The translations under genes and the position numbers were made by a program. From contig NZ_FNDH01000011.1 of the NCBI RefSeq assembly GCF_900100485.1, forward strand, positions 1 to 64,000: a stretch of DNA of 64,000 nucleotides. Direction: 5' to 3'. How positions within the stretch are numbered: position 1 is the stretch's first letter; every line of letters begins with the position of its first letter. Below are positions 39,246-49,375 of this stretch, one piece after another. The stretch comes from Nitrosomonas sp. Nm132 (GTDB taxonomy: Bacteria; Pseudomonadota; Gammaproteobacteria; Burkholderiales; Nitrosomonadaceae). The notes beneath the pieces are model-generated. The model saw only the letters and a list, made by a program, of their open reading frames with translations. It had not been told where the DNA came from and ran no database searches.

Positions 39246-40969
39246 GCTTCATATTGCATGGCGTAGGCGCCTCCGACGGCATTGCTATTGGACATGCGCA
39301 TCTTGCTTCTCCTGCCGCACTTGATGTAGCACATTATTTAATCCCTAAGAACCAAATAGACAAAGAAATAGCACGATTGACCAATGCGTTCGCAACTGTA
39401 CGCAAAGAGCTGGAGAAACTACAATCGTCGGCAAATCAAGGACTCGCATTTGCTGAATTCAATGCTTTTCTTGAATTGCATCATATGATTCTGGATGATC
39501 CAACACTTAGTTCTGCAGCAATCACTTGTATTGCTCAGACGCAGTGTAATGCAGAATGGGCTGTTACTCAGCAGATGGAAGTATTACTTGCTCAGTTTGA
39601 AGAAATTGAAGATGCTTATTTACGAGAGCGCAAAACTGATGTTATTCAGGTTGTCGAACGGGTATTGAAAGTTTTATTGGGGCACCCGGGTTACATTCCC
39701 CCTCCCCTAAAGCACGATGGTAACAGTATCCTGGTTGCCCATGATCTAAGCCCGGCAGATGTCATGCAATATAAACAGCATCAATTTGCTGCTTTTCTTA
39801 CCGATTTAGGAGGGGTGACTTCTCATACTGCAATCATAGCTCGCAGCCTGAATATTCCTTCAATCGTAGCAATGCAGCATGCACGCCAACTTATTTACAA
39901 TAATGACAATTTAATAGTAGATGGTGGTCAAGGAATTGTAATTGTTAATCCTGATAAATATGTGCTTACCGAATACCGTTTAAAGCAGAACCAGCTGGAT
40001 CTGGAAAAACGTAAGCTCAAACGCCTCAGATCTATTCCCACTACGACGCTCGATGGTACTTTTATAGAATTGCATGCCAATATTGAGTTACCTCAAGATG
40101 TTGAGCAGGTCAAAGAGAGTGGTGCCACAGGTATTGGTTTATTTCGCAGTGAATTTCTTTTTCTCAATCGAGATGATTTACCCAGCGAGGATGAGCAGTT
40201 TGAAGCTTATTCCACTGTCGCACAAAGTATGCGTGGATTGCCAGTTACGATACGCACCTTCGATCTAGGTGCTGATAAGAATCTTAAAAATAGCTATCGA
40301 TCTGCAATCAATCCTGCGCTGGGATTACGTGCAATTAGACTGAGCTTAGTAGAGCAAGCCATGTTTCTAACTCAATTACGCGCCATATTGAGAGCTTCTG
40401 CCCATGGTCAGATTCGCATTCTAATCCCAATGCTCTCAAGCGATTATGAAATCAATCAGACTTTACAGCATATCGAGCATGCCAAACAAAGCTTGCATGA
40501 TGAAAAAAAAGCTTTCGATGAGAATATTAAGATCGGAGGAATGATTGAAATTCCAGCTGCAGCACTATGCCTTGAAATGTTCATGCGTAAACTGGATTTT
40601 TTATCCATTGGTACTAATGATTTGATCCAATATACGCTGGCTATTGATCGAGCGGATGACACTGTTGCTCATCTCTATGATCCATTGCATCCCTCTATAC
40701 TTTGGCTATTGGCACGAATTATTTATACTGCCAATCGCGCCAATATGCCTGTTTCCATCTGTGGAGAGATAGCAGGTGATATTCAATACACTCGATTACT
40801 GCTAGGACTAGGATTACAACAATTCTCCATGTATCCGGCACAAATCCTAAATGTTAAGCATGAGATTCTGAAAAGTCATTTACCAAACATCATGCCGATA
40901 ATCCAAAAAATTCTTAGAACTGATGAATCTGAAAAAATTCATGGATTATTATCAAAGTTAAATAATTAG
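39242..40969 (+). CDS. ptsI: PTS enzyme I (phosphoenolpyruvate-protein phosphotransferase)
   Basis: Autophosphorylates with PEP and donates phosphate to HPr. The 575 residues match EI. The active His is in LGGVTSHTAIIARSLNIPSI (near residue 190), and the PEP-binding barrel follows with GIGLFRSEFLFLNRDDLPSE, RTFDLGADK, LSIGTNDLIQYTLAIDR and SICGEIAGD (proton-donor Cys). Overlaps ptsH by 4 bp; last gene of the three-gene operon. Confidence 0.96.
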   Translation: MSFILHGVGASDGIAIGHAHLASPAALDVAHYLIPKNQIDKEIARLTNAFATVRKELEKLQSSANQGLAFAEFNAFLELHHMILDDPTLSSAAITCIAQTQCNAEWAVTQQMEVLLAQFEEIEDAYLRERKTDVIQVVERVLKVLLGHPGYIPPPLKHDGNSILVAHDLSPADVMQYKQHQFAAFLTDLGGVTSHTAIIARSLNIPSIVAMQHARQLIYNNDNLIVDGGQGIVIVNPDKYVLTEYRLKQNQLDLEKRKLKRLRSIPTTTLDGTFIELHANIELPQDVEQVKESGATGIGLFRSEFLFLNRDDLPSEDEQFEAYSTVAQSMRGLPVTIRTFDLGADKNLKNSYRSAINPALGLRAIRLSLVEQAMFLTQLRAILRASAHGQIRILIPMLSSDYEINQTLQHIEHAKQSLHDEKKAFDENIKIGGMIEIPAAALCLEMFMRKLDFLSIGTNDLIQYTLAIDRADDTVAHLYDPLHPSILWLLARIIYTANRANMPVSICGEIAGDIQYTRLLLGLGLQQFSMYPAQILNVKHEILKSHLPNIMPIIQKILRTDESEKIHGLLSKLNN

Positions 40970-41098
40970 CTTTTTTATTTTAAAATAATCACGACGTTAA
41001 AAATGCTAAATCCTATAAGGATTTTTGACGATATAATGCTTACTTGATATAAGTATTTGATAATTTTACATAGAACTTCCTAAAATCTTCTCATCTTC

Positions 41099-42226
41099 AT
41101 GCATGATTCAGACTCTATCGGCATCGTTACACCACAACGGGTTTGCTTCGACACACCACTTAGTTTGGAAAGCGGCGCAATTTTGGATAATTACGAGCAA
41201 GTCTATGAAACCTATGGTGAATTGAATGCAACCGGATCCAATGCTGTATTAATTTGCCATGCACTCTCTGGCAATCATCATGTTGCGGGTGTTTATGCTG
41301 ATAATCCAAAGAATGTAGGTTGGTGGAATAACATGATTGGCCCTGGAAAACCTATTGATACACGTAAATTTTTTGTGATTGGTGTAAACAACATAGGTGG
41401 TTGCCATGGATCAACCGGTCCCGCGAGTATCAATAAAAAAACGGATAAGCATTATGGTGCCGATTTTCCCATGGTGACAACGATAGATTGGGCCGAAACT
41501 TATGTGCGATTGGCTGAGAAGCTTGGCATTGAACAATTTGCAGCAGTTGTTGGTGGAAGTCTTGGGGGTATGTCGGTTATGCAGTTAGCACTCCATGCGC
41601 CTGAAAGAATTCGGCATGCTATCGTTATTGCTGCTGCAGCCAAATTGACGGCACAAAATATCGCATTCAATGATGTTGCACGTCAAGCGATCATTACCGA
41701 TCCCGATTTTCACGGTGGTGATTATTATTCTCATGGCACACTACCGCGCAGGGGGCTGCGCCTTGCTCGCATGCTGGGGCACATTACTTATTTATCCAAT
41801 GATTCCATGGCGGAGAAATTCGGACGCGAGTTGCGAACAGGATCGCTTAGCTTCAACTTTGATGTTGAATTTCAGATTGAATCTTATTTGCGCTATCAAG
41901 GAGACAAATTTGCAGATCAGTTTGATGCTAACACTTATTTACTCATGACGAAAGCATTGGATTATTTTGATCCCGCACGAGATTATGATGACAATTTAAG
42001 TGCAGCCTTTCATTGTGCCAAGGCGAACTTTCTAGTGCTTTCATTTAGTTCTGATTGGCGTTTCTCACCTGAGCGCTCACGCAGTATTGTTAAGGCATTA
42101 CTGGATAATAAACTTAACGTGAGTTACGCAGAAATACACACCAGGCATGGTCACGATTCCTTTCTCATGAAAGATGAGCACTACCACCAATTGGTACGGG
42201 CTTATATGAACAAAATCATCATATAA
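41099..42226 (+). CDS. metX: Homoserine O-acyltransferase
   Basis: An alpha/beta-hydrolase-fold enzyme that acylates homoserine for methionine synthesis. The 375 residues have [13 protein letters not shown], the nucleophile elbow [16 protein letters not shown] (Ser), the Asp in [12 protein letters not shown] and the His in [14 protein letters not shown]. MetX of betaproteobacteria may use succinyl-CoA rather than acetyl-CoA; I cannot settle which here. metW follows 20 bp downstream, a conserved pairing. Confidence 0.94.
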   Translation: MHDSDSIGIVTPQRVCFDTPLSLESGAILDNYEQVYETYGELNATGSNAVLICHALSGNHHVAGVYADNPKNVGWWNNMIGPGKPIDTRKFFVIGVNNIGGCHGSTGPASINKKTDKHYGADFPMVTTIDWAETYVRLAEKLGIEQFAAVVGGSLGGMSVMQLALHAPERIRHAIVIAAAAKLTAQNIAFNDVARQAIITDPDFHGGDYYSHGTLPRRGLRLARMLGHITYLSNDSMAEKFGRELRTGSLSFNFDVEFQIESYLRYQGDKFADQFDANTYLLMTKALDYFDPARDYDDNLSAAFHCAKANFLVLSFSSDWRFSPERSRSIVKALLDNKLNVSYAEIHTRHGHDSFLMKDEHYHQLVRAYMNKIII

Positions 42227-42246
42227 AATCTTTCAACGGAAACTCA

Positions 42247-42855
42247 ATGGTTAAAATACTCTCTTCCCTTTCCCTCTCGCGACCTGACTTTGCTACCATT
42301 GCCGCCTGGATCAGACCAGGATCGAAAGTGCTCGATCTTGGGTGTGGTGATGGCACATTGCTCCAATATTTGCAAGAGACGCTAGGTGTGCATGGTTATG
42401 GCGTGGAAATTGATGATGCCAATGTACTAGCGTGCCTCAATAATGGAATTAATGTCATCCAGAGCGACTTGGAATCAGGTTTATCAGGTTTTGAATCAGA
42501 TTCATTTGATTACGTTATTCTGTCGCAAACATTGCAAGCGATGAAAAACACGGAAAATATCATTCAGGAAATGCTCCGTGCAGGCAAAGAAGGTATCGTC
42601 ACCTTTCCTAATTTTGGCTACTGGAAAAATAGATTGCAAGTTTTATTGGGTCATATGCCCGTTTCACAAACCTTGCCTTATGAGTGGTTTGATACGCCCA
42701 ATATTCACTTATGTACCTTAGGTGATTTTGAACAATTTTGTCATCAGCATGAGGTGCATATTCTGGAACGACGGGTTATGAGTGGTAACCGGCAAATTAC
42801 CCTTGCCCCCAATCTTTTTGGAATGCTTGCATTTTACCGCTTTACCCGAAGATAA
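42247..42855 (+). CDS. metW: Methionine biosynthesis protein MetW
   Basis: A 202-residue SAM-methyltransferase-fold protein that pairs with MetX in proteobacteria and is needed for its activity in some. The SAM motif is KVLDLGCGDGTLLQYL; FDYVILSQTLQAM and VTFPNFGYWKNRLQVLLG are family signatures. It is co-transcribed with metX and convergent with the ampG-like gene. Confidence 0.94.
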   Translation: MVKILSSLSLSRPDFATIAAWIRPGSKVLDLGCGDGTLLQYLQETLGVHGYGVEIDDANVLACLNNGINVIQSDLESGLSGFESDSFDYVILSQTLQAMKNTENIIQEMLRAGKEGIVTFPNFGYWKNRLQVLLGHMPVSQTLPYEWFDTPNIHLCTLGDFEQFCHQHEVHILERRVMSGNRQITLAPNLFGMLAFYRFTRR

Positions 42856-42883
42856 TTTGCCTAAGGAATGATATAGATCACGC

Positions 42884-44263
42884 TTACGATGAGACCGGTG
42901 TTTTAAATTCGATTCGTCCCACCATCCATACCAAAATCAGCACCGGCAAACCGAGTAATGCAGTTCCCATAAAAAATAGCGCATACCCATAAGCATCTAC
43001 AAATTGCCCACTAAAGCCGGCAATAAATTTGGGTAACAGCAACATCACTGAACTAAATAACGCGTATTGCGTCGCTGAATAGGCAGAATTGGTCAATCCC
43101 GAAAGATAGGCGATAAACGCTGAAGAAGCAATGCCAGCAGAAAGATTATCTGCGGAAATAGTAAATATTAATCCAACGATATCGTGCCCTCGCAGAGATA
43201 GCCAGACAAATAACAAATTCGTCGCTGCGGATAAGACTGCACCAAGGAATAGAGTTTTAATCACACCCAATCTGGCGGTCAATACCCCCCCTACTGCCGC
43301 GCCTAAAAGTGTCATGATGACACCGTATACTTTAGAAACAGTTGCCACTTCATCCTTGGTATACCCCATATCGACATAGAAGGGGTTGCTCATCACGCCC
43401 ATTACTACATCCGAGATACGGTAAACAGCAATCAGTGTCAGTATCAAGAAGGCATGATAGCCGTGCCGCACGATAAAGTTTTGGAAAGGTGCAATCATTG
43501 CGCTATATAGCCAGGTCAGTAATCGCGTAAGGCGCGCATTCAAATTCCAACGGGTAATCATTTGACTGGCCTGCCTTTCATTTTCTGCGGCAAGGTGATT
43601 AATTGGAACATCAGGCTCTTGAATAATCAATGTAGTAATGATGCCAATCGCCATACAGGCAGCCATGATCAGATAGGCAATCTGCCATGATTGATAGTCG
43701 TAATCAGTTGGGGAAGCATCCAGCGATGCCGCAATCCACAGCACACCTGCTGAAGCCAGTATCATCGCTAAACGATAACCTCCTTGGTAAGTAGCCGCCA
43801 TTGCGCCTTGCAGCCTTAATTCAACGGCTTCGATCCGATAAGCATCTAGTGCAATGTCTTGTGTGGCGGAGGCAAAAGCCACTGCCAATGCAAAAAAAAC
43901 CATGTGTGATAGATTCTCGAGTGGATCAGTACTGGCCATACCTACCAATGCGATCGCTATCGTGATCTGCGAAAGCAGCAACCAGGCACGGCGTCGACCC
44001 AATAACCGCGTCAGTAGCGGCAATGGCAGACGGTCAACCAAGGGCGACCACATCCATTTAAAACCATAAGCAAGACCAATCCAGCTCAAATGACCTATGG
44101 TGGCACGATCGATACCTGCCTCTCTTAGCCAGAAGGATAAGGTACCCAGTATCAGTAACAAGGGCAATCCGGCTGAAAAACCTAATGCCAACATTCCAAC
44201 CACTCTGGGGTGGGCATAGATACGGCATATGCTCAACCAGCTAGCAACGGTGGTATTAATCAT
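42884..44263 (-). CDS. ampG: AmpG-type muropeptide permease (MFS)
   Basis: A 459-residue inner-membrane carrier with 12-14 helices. LGFSAGLPLLLILGTLSFWL and WIGLAYGFKWMWSPLVDR match the N-terminus of AmpG, which imports anhydromuropeptides for cell-wall recycling; ASATQDIALDAYRIE in helix 5 is also typical. Recycling enzymes are not adjacent, so the assignment rests on sequence. Its start overlaps the xthA stop by 4 bp. Confidence 0.88.
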   Translation of the reverse strand: MINTTVASWLSICRIYAHPRVVGMLALGFSAGLPLLLILGTLSFWLREAGIDRATIGHLSWIGLAYGFKWMWSPLVDRLPLPLLTRLLGRRRAWLLLSQITIAIALVGMASTDPLENLSHMVFFALAVAFASATQDIALDAYRIEAVELRLQGAMAATYQGGYRLAMILASAGVLWIAASLDASPTDYDYQSWQIAYLIMAACMAIGIITTLIIQEPDVPINHLAAENERQASQMITRWNLNARLTRLLTWLYSAMIAPFQNFIVRHGYHAFLILTLIAVYRISDVVMGVMSNPFYVDMGYTKDEVATVSKVYGVIMTLLGAAVGGVLTARLGVIKTLFLGAVLSAATNLLFVWLSLRGHDIVGLIFTISADNLSAGIASSAFIAYLSGLTNSAYSATQYALFSSVMLLLPKFIAGFSGQFVDAYGYALFFMGTALLGLPVLILVWMVGRIEFKTPVSS

Positions 44264-45033
44264 AGATGATGATCGTAATCAATAATTAACGGAGCATGAT
44301 CCGAGAAGCGTTCCTGCTTGTAAATGGAAACGCTGGTCGCTTTGTCGGCAATCGAGGGTGTAGCAATCTGGTAATCGATACGCCACCCTACGTTTTTAGC
44401 CCATGCCTGCCCGCGATTTGACCACCAGGTATATTGTTCCGGCGATTGATCAATTTTCCGGAATACATCAATGAATTTCAATTCTTCAAAAACTGTTGTC
44501 AACCAGACACGTTCTTCCGGCAGGAAACCAGAATGCTTTTGGTTGGCGCGCCAGTTCTTCAGATCAATTTCCTTGTGAGCAATATTCCAGTCTCCACACA
44601 AAATAATCTCCCTGCCACTGTGAGCCAGTGCCTGCAAAATCGGGAAAAATCGCTCCATAAAAAAGAATTTGATAGCCTGCCGGTGTTCACCACTCGACCC
44701 TGAAGGAAGATAAATCGATATGATGCTCAAATCACCAAAATCGGCACGCAAATATCGTCCTTCTGAATCGATTTCCGGGATTCCTACGCCTTCAATGATT
44801 TTGTCAGGCTCATGACGAGAATACAATCCCACTCCACTGTAGCCTTTTTTATCTGCGCAATGAAAGTAACCGTGATAACCATCTGGGACTTTCATTTCAC
44901 TCGTCATATCATCAGGTTGAGCTTTCAGTTCCTGAACGCACACGATATCAGCCTGCTGCGTAGGCATCCATTGAAAAAAACCTTTATTAGCTGCAGCACG
45001 TATACCATTCAAGTTAGCCGTTATAATTCGCAT
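44260..45033 (-). CDS. xthA: Exodeoxyribonuclease III
   Basis: An AP endonuclease and 3' exonuclease of base excision repair. The 257 residues show the EEP-family motifs ITANLNGIRAAANKGF, DIVCVQELKAQ (catalytic Glu), LCGDWNIAHKEIDL (Asp-Asn), and the C-terminal RFSDHAPLIIDYD (Asp-His). Translationally coupled to the ampG-like gene; divergent from pyrE with 20 bp between the start codons, so the promoters overlap the coding regions. Confidence 0.95.
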   Translation of the reverse strand: MRIITANLNGIRAAANKGFFQWMPTQQADIVCVQELKAQPDDMTSEMKVPDGYHGYFHCADKKGYSGVGLYSRHEPDKIIEGVGIPEIDSEGRYLRADFGDLSIISIYLPSGSSGEHRQAIKFFFMERFFPILQALAHSGREIILCGDWNIAHKEIDLKNWRANQKHSGFLPEERVWLTTVFEELKFIDVFRKIDQSPEQYTWWSNRGQAWAKNVGWRIDYQIATPSIADKATSVSIYKQERFSDHAPLIIDYDHHL

Positions 45034-45053
45034 TTTTATGAGTTATTAGAACC

Positions 45054-45695
45054 ATGTTAGATTTTAAGCAAGCTTTTATTGAATTCGCCATTGAACGCAA
45101 CGTACTTCGCTTTGGTGAATTCATCACCAAAGCAGGACGTCTTTCGCCCTATTTTTTTAATGCGGGATTATTTAATGATGGCAATTCATTACATAAACTC
45201 GGGCAATTCTACGTGAAAGCCATCTTGGCTGCCCAGCTTCCGTTTGATATGTTGTTTGGCCCGGCATACAAAGGCATTCCGCTCGTCAGCGCTATTGCTA
45301 TCGCACTGGCTGAAACCGACCATAATCACCCCTTCTGCTTTAATCGTAAAGAAATTAAAGATCATGGCGAAGGTGGCAATATCGTAGGGGCGCCACTGAC
45401 AGGTCGTGTTCTGATAGTCGATGATGTCATCACTGCTGGAACATCGATACAAGAATCCGTCAATCTTATCCGTGCTGCTGCGGCGACGCCCTGTGGTGTC
45501 GTTGTGGCACTTGACCGTATGGAGCGAGGTCGCCATCAGGCATCTGCCATACAAGAGGTTGAGCAGGCGCACGGCATTCCAGTCATCAGCATTATCAATC
45601 TAGATAATATTACGGATTATCTAGAAACCAGAAGTGATATGGCGCATAATTTACTGGCAATTAAACGCTATCGTGCACAGTATGGTGTTGCTTAA
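45054..45695 (+). CDS. pyrE: Orotate phosphoribosyltransferase
   Basis: Converts orotate and PRPP to OMP in pyrimidine synthesis. The 213 residues match PyrE: GRLSPYFFNAGLFNDG near the N-terminus, the PRPP-binding VLIVDDVITAGTSIQES and the flexible-loop RKEIKDHGEGG. The xthA-pyrE divergent pair is common in proteobacteria. No attenuator is visible. Confidence 0.96.
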   Translation: MLDFKQAFIEFAIERNVLRFGEFITKAGRLSPYFFNAGLFNDGNSLHKLGQFYVKAILAAQLPFDMLFGPAYKGIPLVSAIAIALAETDHNHPFCFNRKEIKDHGEGGNIVGAPLTGRVLIVDDVITAGTSIQESVNLIRAAAATPCGVVVALDRMERGRHQASAIQEVEQAHGIPVISIINLDNITDYLETRSDMAHNLLAIKRYRAQYGVA

Positions 45696-46018
45696 CCTTT
45701 ATCTATCTGGTTGAGCATATTATGTGAGGAGCGGTCAATTGAAGAACCCAGCATTAATCCTTCATCAAGTGATCGCTTTAATGCAAAAGAACCCTGTATT
45801 GATTCAACAAATTTCCGTTCTTCACTAATGCTATTTCATTAGAAACATTGCACTTCAGCAAGATAAAGAAAGTAATCATCATACCAAAACATGCTATCCC
45901 TTATAGCTTGATAAGATACCTTTTAACGATATAAATTTGTTTTTCTAGAAAAGATATGTTAGTTTTATTTATGAAATCGTTTCTTAGTATTATTAACTAT
46001 TGAGAGGCGTCACTGAGT
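45696..46018. other. 320-bp stretch upstream of the guanidine riboswitch
   Basis: No convincing gene. It must hold the promoter of the guanidine operon; I could not pick a clear -35/-10 pair. A short open stretch on the minus strand (about 45 codons, 45711-45850) has no standard start. Confidence 0.4.
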
Positions 46019-46034
46019 TGTATAGATCTATACA
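46019..46034. promoter_or_regulatory. 16-bp perfect palindrome before the riboswitch
   Basis: TGTATAGATCTATACA is a perfect palindrome directly upstream of the riboswitch core. It could be an operator for a regulator or an extra hairpin in the leader RNA; the sequence alone does not decide. Confidence 0.45.
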
Positions 46035-46039
46035 GCTGA

Positions 46040-46178
46040 TGTAATAGCAAACTAGGGTTCCGACTTCTTATATAAGGAGTGTCTGGTCCAAGAGTTTCTG
46101 GCTTCGGTAATAACGAAGCTCCACGGAGGGATAAAAGCCCGGGAGATTGTGTAATGTGTCAGCACATTACAACTCTCG
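46040..46178 (+). ncRNA. Guanidine-I (ykkC) riboswitch with expression platform
   Basis: The conserved core of the ykkC/guanidine-I class is present in order: ACTAGGGTTCCGAC (46051 onward), TCTGGTCCAAGAG, and ACGGAGGGATAAAAGCCCGG followed by GAGA. The distal hairpin arm between them is TCTGGCTTCGGTAATAACGA. Right after the core, a second hairpin (GTAATGTG-TCAG-CACATTAC, extended by flanking GAGA/TCTC bases) is the likely expression platform. Binding of guanidinium normally turns expression on. It lies upstream of the guanidine-degradation operon, which fits the ligand. Confidence 0.93.
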
Positions 46179-46212
46179 GTACTTGACCTGATGACTTAAA
46201 GGAGACTTCGTT

Positions 46213-46440
46213 ATGGACGCGCAAATCTTATATTCATTTCTTTTCTACCTTCCCCTCGGTATCACTGGAAAAGCGCTAACATTTTCCGCTTATAGGTTAT
46301 TCATACGAATCAGCGCTAATGGCTCGTCAGGAAACAATAAGCGGTGCCTGACCGATCAATTTTCCTCGTACTATCCTCATGCCTGTGAAACACTGGCAAT
46401 AAAGACTAAGCCATTTAGTGACCATCAGGTTCTCAGTTAA
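46213..46440 (+). CDS. Small ORF between riboswitch and permease
   Basis: A 75-codon frame with an excellent AAAGGAG site 8 nt before its ATG, directly after the riboswitch. The N-terminus (MDAQILYSFLFYLPLGITG) is hydrophobic, like the start of a membrane protein; the rest is polar and resembles nothing I know. It may be a leader peptide, a small membrane protein, or the truncated start of a lost transporter gene. It belongs to the riboswitch-controlled transcript. Confidence 0.45.
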   Translation: MDAQILYSFLFYLPLGITGKALTFSAYRLFIRISANGSSGNNKRCLTDQFSSYYPHACETLAIKTKPFSDHQVLS

Positions 46441-46494
46441 CAGCAAGTTTTGACTTGGGTTGAATAATCTTTCATTACATTTACGAGGTATAGC

Positions 46495-47925
46495 ATGTCA
46501 ACCGCTCAAAATCCCAAAAGCTTTTCATCTGAAATGAAATCAGCTGATCCCAGTATGCTTAACCGTAGCATGGGTATCTGGAATAGTTTTACGCTTGGCT
46601 TTGCAGTGGTTTCTCCAGTAGTTGGACTTTATGCCATTGTGGGGGTGCAAACCAATGTGACTGGTGGAGGCTGGTTCCCAGCTCTCGTGAGCTGTTTAAT
46701 CATGCAATTACTGGTTGCAACCGTCTATGCCGAATTATCTTCCCAATTTCCCATTGCTGGCGGCGCTTACAAATGGGCGCGTCAACTCGGTGGAACCATT
46801 TTAGGCCAGTATGCTGGCGCGATTTATATCAGTTCAACCATCGCTATGCTGACAACAACCGCTTACACCGGGGGAATCTGGCTTGCCATTCTATTTGATT
46901 CTCCAAGTGAAACAGGCGCTATGATGGTACTTTGGGGTGCGGCTTTTCTGCTCATTTGCATGCTGCTCAATCTTGCTCATGTGAATGTGTTTAAGTCGGT
47001 CATTGCCCTCGGTGTATATGCCGAAATCATTGGATCGTTCGGCATGGCTCTGTTACTTTTCCTGTTCTTTAGAGAACATCCCTTCTCTGAATTATTCCAG
47101 CACCTGGGTACCGGTACAGCGCCAGATGAGCTATCTGCTTTTCTCGCTGCACTTGCCATTGCCGGTTGGGCATTCATCGGATTTGATGCTTGTTCAACGA
47201 CTTCAGAGGAAACACATCAACCCACACGCATGGTGCCACGGGCAATTTTCTTCTCGTTATGCGCGGTAGGTACCGTGGTTGTTTTCAACTCTGCTGCACT
47301 GACATTGTCATTTGATCATGCTACCTTGGCAAAAACCAGTGCTACGTTTGATCCAATCACTCCTCTAATTACGACGCATATTGGAGATTGGTTCGAGAAG
47401 CCCTTTCTGGCGATTGTCGTAATCGCTTTTCTTGCTTGCGGTGCGTCCGTCGTCAAATATACCTCGCGCATCGTGTTTTCCATGGCACGTGAAGGCAATA
47501 TGCCTGTATCGCTCAGTCGCGTAACCGCTGCTAAAGCACCCCGGAATGCGATTCTTTGTACAGTATTTCTGGCAGGCCTGGGACTGTTGTTTGGACTGAA
47601 TAATGAAGCCGTCGCGACCATCATCGCCTTTGGTACAGGAGGACTCTATGCTATGTTTTCCATGACTACGGGAGTTGGTTTATATACTCGACTGACGGGT
47701 CGCTGGGATCCGGCACTCGGTGAGCTGAGATTAGGGGTATGGGGTCTGATCATCAACATTGCCGCCTTTCTCTGGTCATTATTTGAGCTGATCAACATAG
47801 CCTGGCCGCGTACCTATTTGGCTTCACCTGATGCACCCTGGTGGCAGCTCTGGGCGGTGCCACTGGTTTTGGGAAGCATTCTGGGAGTAACTACATTGAC
47901 TATTCTGATAAGGAGGAGCAAATGA
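46495..47925 (+). CDS. APC-family permease, probable guanidine transporter
   Basis: A 476-residue inner-membrane amino acid-polyamine-organocation carrier with about 12 helices. GFAVVSPVVGLYAIVGV in helix 1, FPIAGGAYKWARQLGG and GWAFIGFDACSTTSEETHQP are family motifs. It is the first main gene after the guanidine-I riboswitch and overlaps the next gene by 4 bp, so guanidinium (or a guanidino compound) is the most likely substrate; related carriers are often labelled as amino acid permeases in urea carboxylase clusters. Specificity is inferred from context only. Confidence 0.85.
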   Translation: MSTAQNPKSFSSEMKSADPSMLNRSMGIWNSFTLGFAVVSPVVGLYAIVGVQTNVTGGGWFPALVSCLIMQLLVATVYAELSSQFPIAGGAYKWARQLGGTILGQYAGAIYISSTIAMLTTTAYTGGIWLAILFDSPSETGAMMVLWGAAFLLICMLLNLAHVNVFKSVIALGVYAEIIGSFGMALLLFLFFREHPFSELFQHLGTGTAPDELSAFLAALAIAGWAFIGFDACSTTSEETHQPTRMVPRAIFFSLCAVGTVVVFNSAALTLSFDHATLAKTSATFDPITPLITTHIGDWFEKPFLAIVVIAFLACGASVVKYTSRIVFSMAREGNMPVSLSRVTAAKAPRNAILCTVFLAGLGLLFGLNNEAVATIIAFGTGGLYAMFSMTTGVGLYTRLTGRWDPALGELRLGVWGLIINIAAFLWSLFELINIAWPRTYLASPDAPWWQLWAVPLVLGSILGVTTLTILIRRSK

Positions 47926-48653
47926 ATCAAAATAACGTATTTCTGTGGGAAGAACATATCCCGGGCGGATGCCATTGGTCAGGAATTATACGCCGTGGCC
48001 TAACCTTACGCTTAGCTGATGTCGCTGGCGGTGCTAACGCTGCGGTCTTGTTTTTCAACCAGGAAGAAAAACTGGAGCGCTATAACATGGCCGATACCTT
48101 GAAGGCGCAGCATACCTTCCGTTTGACTAAAGGGCATGCCTGTTATTCCGATATGGGACGAATATTCTGCTGTATTACTGCCGATACGGTAGGTTGGCAT
48201 GATACCGCATGCGGTCTGAGCGATCGCAAACTGATCCAGCAAAAATATGGTGCCGCCCGCTACCAGGAGCATCGCAATCAAATGTATCGCAGTGGCCTGG
48301 ATGGAATGCTCATCGAACTCGGTAAATGGGGATTGGGAATGCGTGACATCGTCTCCAACATTAATTTCTTCAGCAAAGTATCCGCAAACGCTGCGGGTGA
48401 ATTAACGTTTCATCGTAACCATAGTAAAGCGGGCGACTATGTTAATCTGAGTTTTGAAATGGATACGTTGGTTATCCTTTCCGCTGCACCTCATCCGCTT
48501 GATACCAGTACAACCTATCAACCCGGCGATATCCATCTGGTAGCATTTACTACACCGGTCGCAACAGTTTCGGAATGCCAGCAGATTGCTGAGAACGTAC
48601 GGGGATTACACAATACTCATCGGTTATATCACCCCTGTGGAGGTGCATTATGA
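47922..48653 (+). CDS. DUF1989 protein, carboxyguanidine deiminase subunit (first)
   Basis: A 243-residue protein of the DUF1989 (urea carboxylase-associated) family. In riboswitch-controlled clusters the paired proteins CgdA/CgdB form a deiminase that converts carboxyguanidine to allophanate plus ammonia. The start is the ATG overlapping the permease stop, with AGGAGGAG before it; the longer frame is in the permease. Conserved parts are [20 protein letters not shown] (with Cys and His as likely metal ligands) and the C-terminal substrate region SNINFFSKV. It overlaps its partner by 4 bp. Which of A or B it is cannot be told. Confidence 0.87.
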   Translation: MNQNNVFLWEEHIPGGCHWSGIIRRGLTLRLADVAGGANAAVLFFNQEEKLERYNMADTLKAQHTFRLTKGHACYSDMGRIFCCITADTVGWHDTACGLSDRKLIQQKYGAARYQEHRNQMYRSGLDGMLIELGKWGLGMRDIVSNINFFSKVSANAAGELTFHRNHSKAGDYVNLSFEMDTLVILSAAPHPLDTSTTYQPGDIHLVAFTTPVATVSECQQIAENVRGLHNTHRLYHPCGGAL

Positions 48654-49318
48654 ATACGTCTCTATTGATAGAAAGCAAACTCAATCCCGATCTCGCCATC
48701 ATCGATGAAATTTGTGCGGCAGGTGAGCCTTGGGTCAAGATCGTTAAACAAGGGCAAATTTTCCGCATTGTCGATCTGGAAGGCAATCAAGCTGTCGATA
48801 CGCTATTTTTTAATGCCAACCACGCATTGGAGCGCTATAGCGTAACCGATACGATACGTGCCCAGAATAAGCTGTATCTGACCACCGGCAGCAAGCTCTG
48901 CTCCAATCTGGGTAATGCCATGCTCACGATCATCGCGGATACCTGCGGGCGTCATGACACACTCGGGGGTGCCTGTGCAGCAGAAAGCAATACGGTACGT
49001 TATGCACTGGAGAAATATCCCATGCACAGTTGCCGGGATAGCTTCCTTCATGCGCTGGCTCACGAGGCTGCTTGCGAGCAGCTCGGCATGAGCAAGCGCG
49101 ATATACCGAGCAACATCAATTTCTTTATGAATGTTCCTGTCACTGCGGAAGGTAACCTGGAATTTGTCGACGGCATTTCCGCCCCCGGCAAATACGTTGA
49201 AATGCGAGCTGAAATGGATGTGCTGGTATTGATCTCGAATTGTCCGCAGCTGAACAACCCCTGTAATGCCTATAACCCGACACCGATCCGTTTACTGATC
49301 TGGGATTCTCAGCAATGA
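48650..49318 (+). CDS. DUF1989 protein, carboxyguanidine deiminase subunit (second)
   Basis: A 222-residue partner of the preceding DUF1989 protein and homologous to it: both share a YxxTDTxxAQ-like stretch ([17 protein letters not shown]), the cysteine-containing [20 protein letters not shown] and the [11 protein letters not shown] block. Here the motif continues [11 protein letters not shown], with an extra Cys absent from the first subunit (TACGLSDRK), so the two probably form a heteromer with one fully equipped metal site. It starts inside the stop of the first gene and ends 57 bp before the carboxylase gene. Confidence 0.87.
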   Translation: MNTSLLIESKLNPDLAIIDEICAAGEPWVKIVKQGQIFRIVDLEGNQAVDTLFFNANHALERYSVTDTIRAQNKLYLTTGSKLCSNLGNAMLTIIADTCGRHDTLGGACAAESNTVRYALEKYPMHSCRDSFLHALAHEAACEQLGMSKRDIPSNINFFMNVPVTAEGNLEFVDGISAPGKYVEMRAEMDVLVLISNCPQLNNPCNAYNPTPIRLLIWDSQQ

Positions 49319-49375
49319 CAATACCCTGCGCAATTAAATTCGGCTGATCATTTCACTTAGGAAGAGGATAACGCT

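Noticed and set aside
45711-45850. Minus-strand open stretch resembling a small antitoxin-like peptide
   Set aside because: No ATG, GTG or TTG start in frame after the upstream stop and no partner gene; too short to support.
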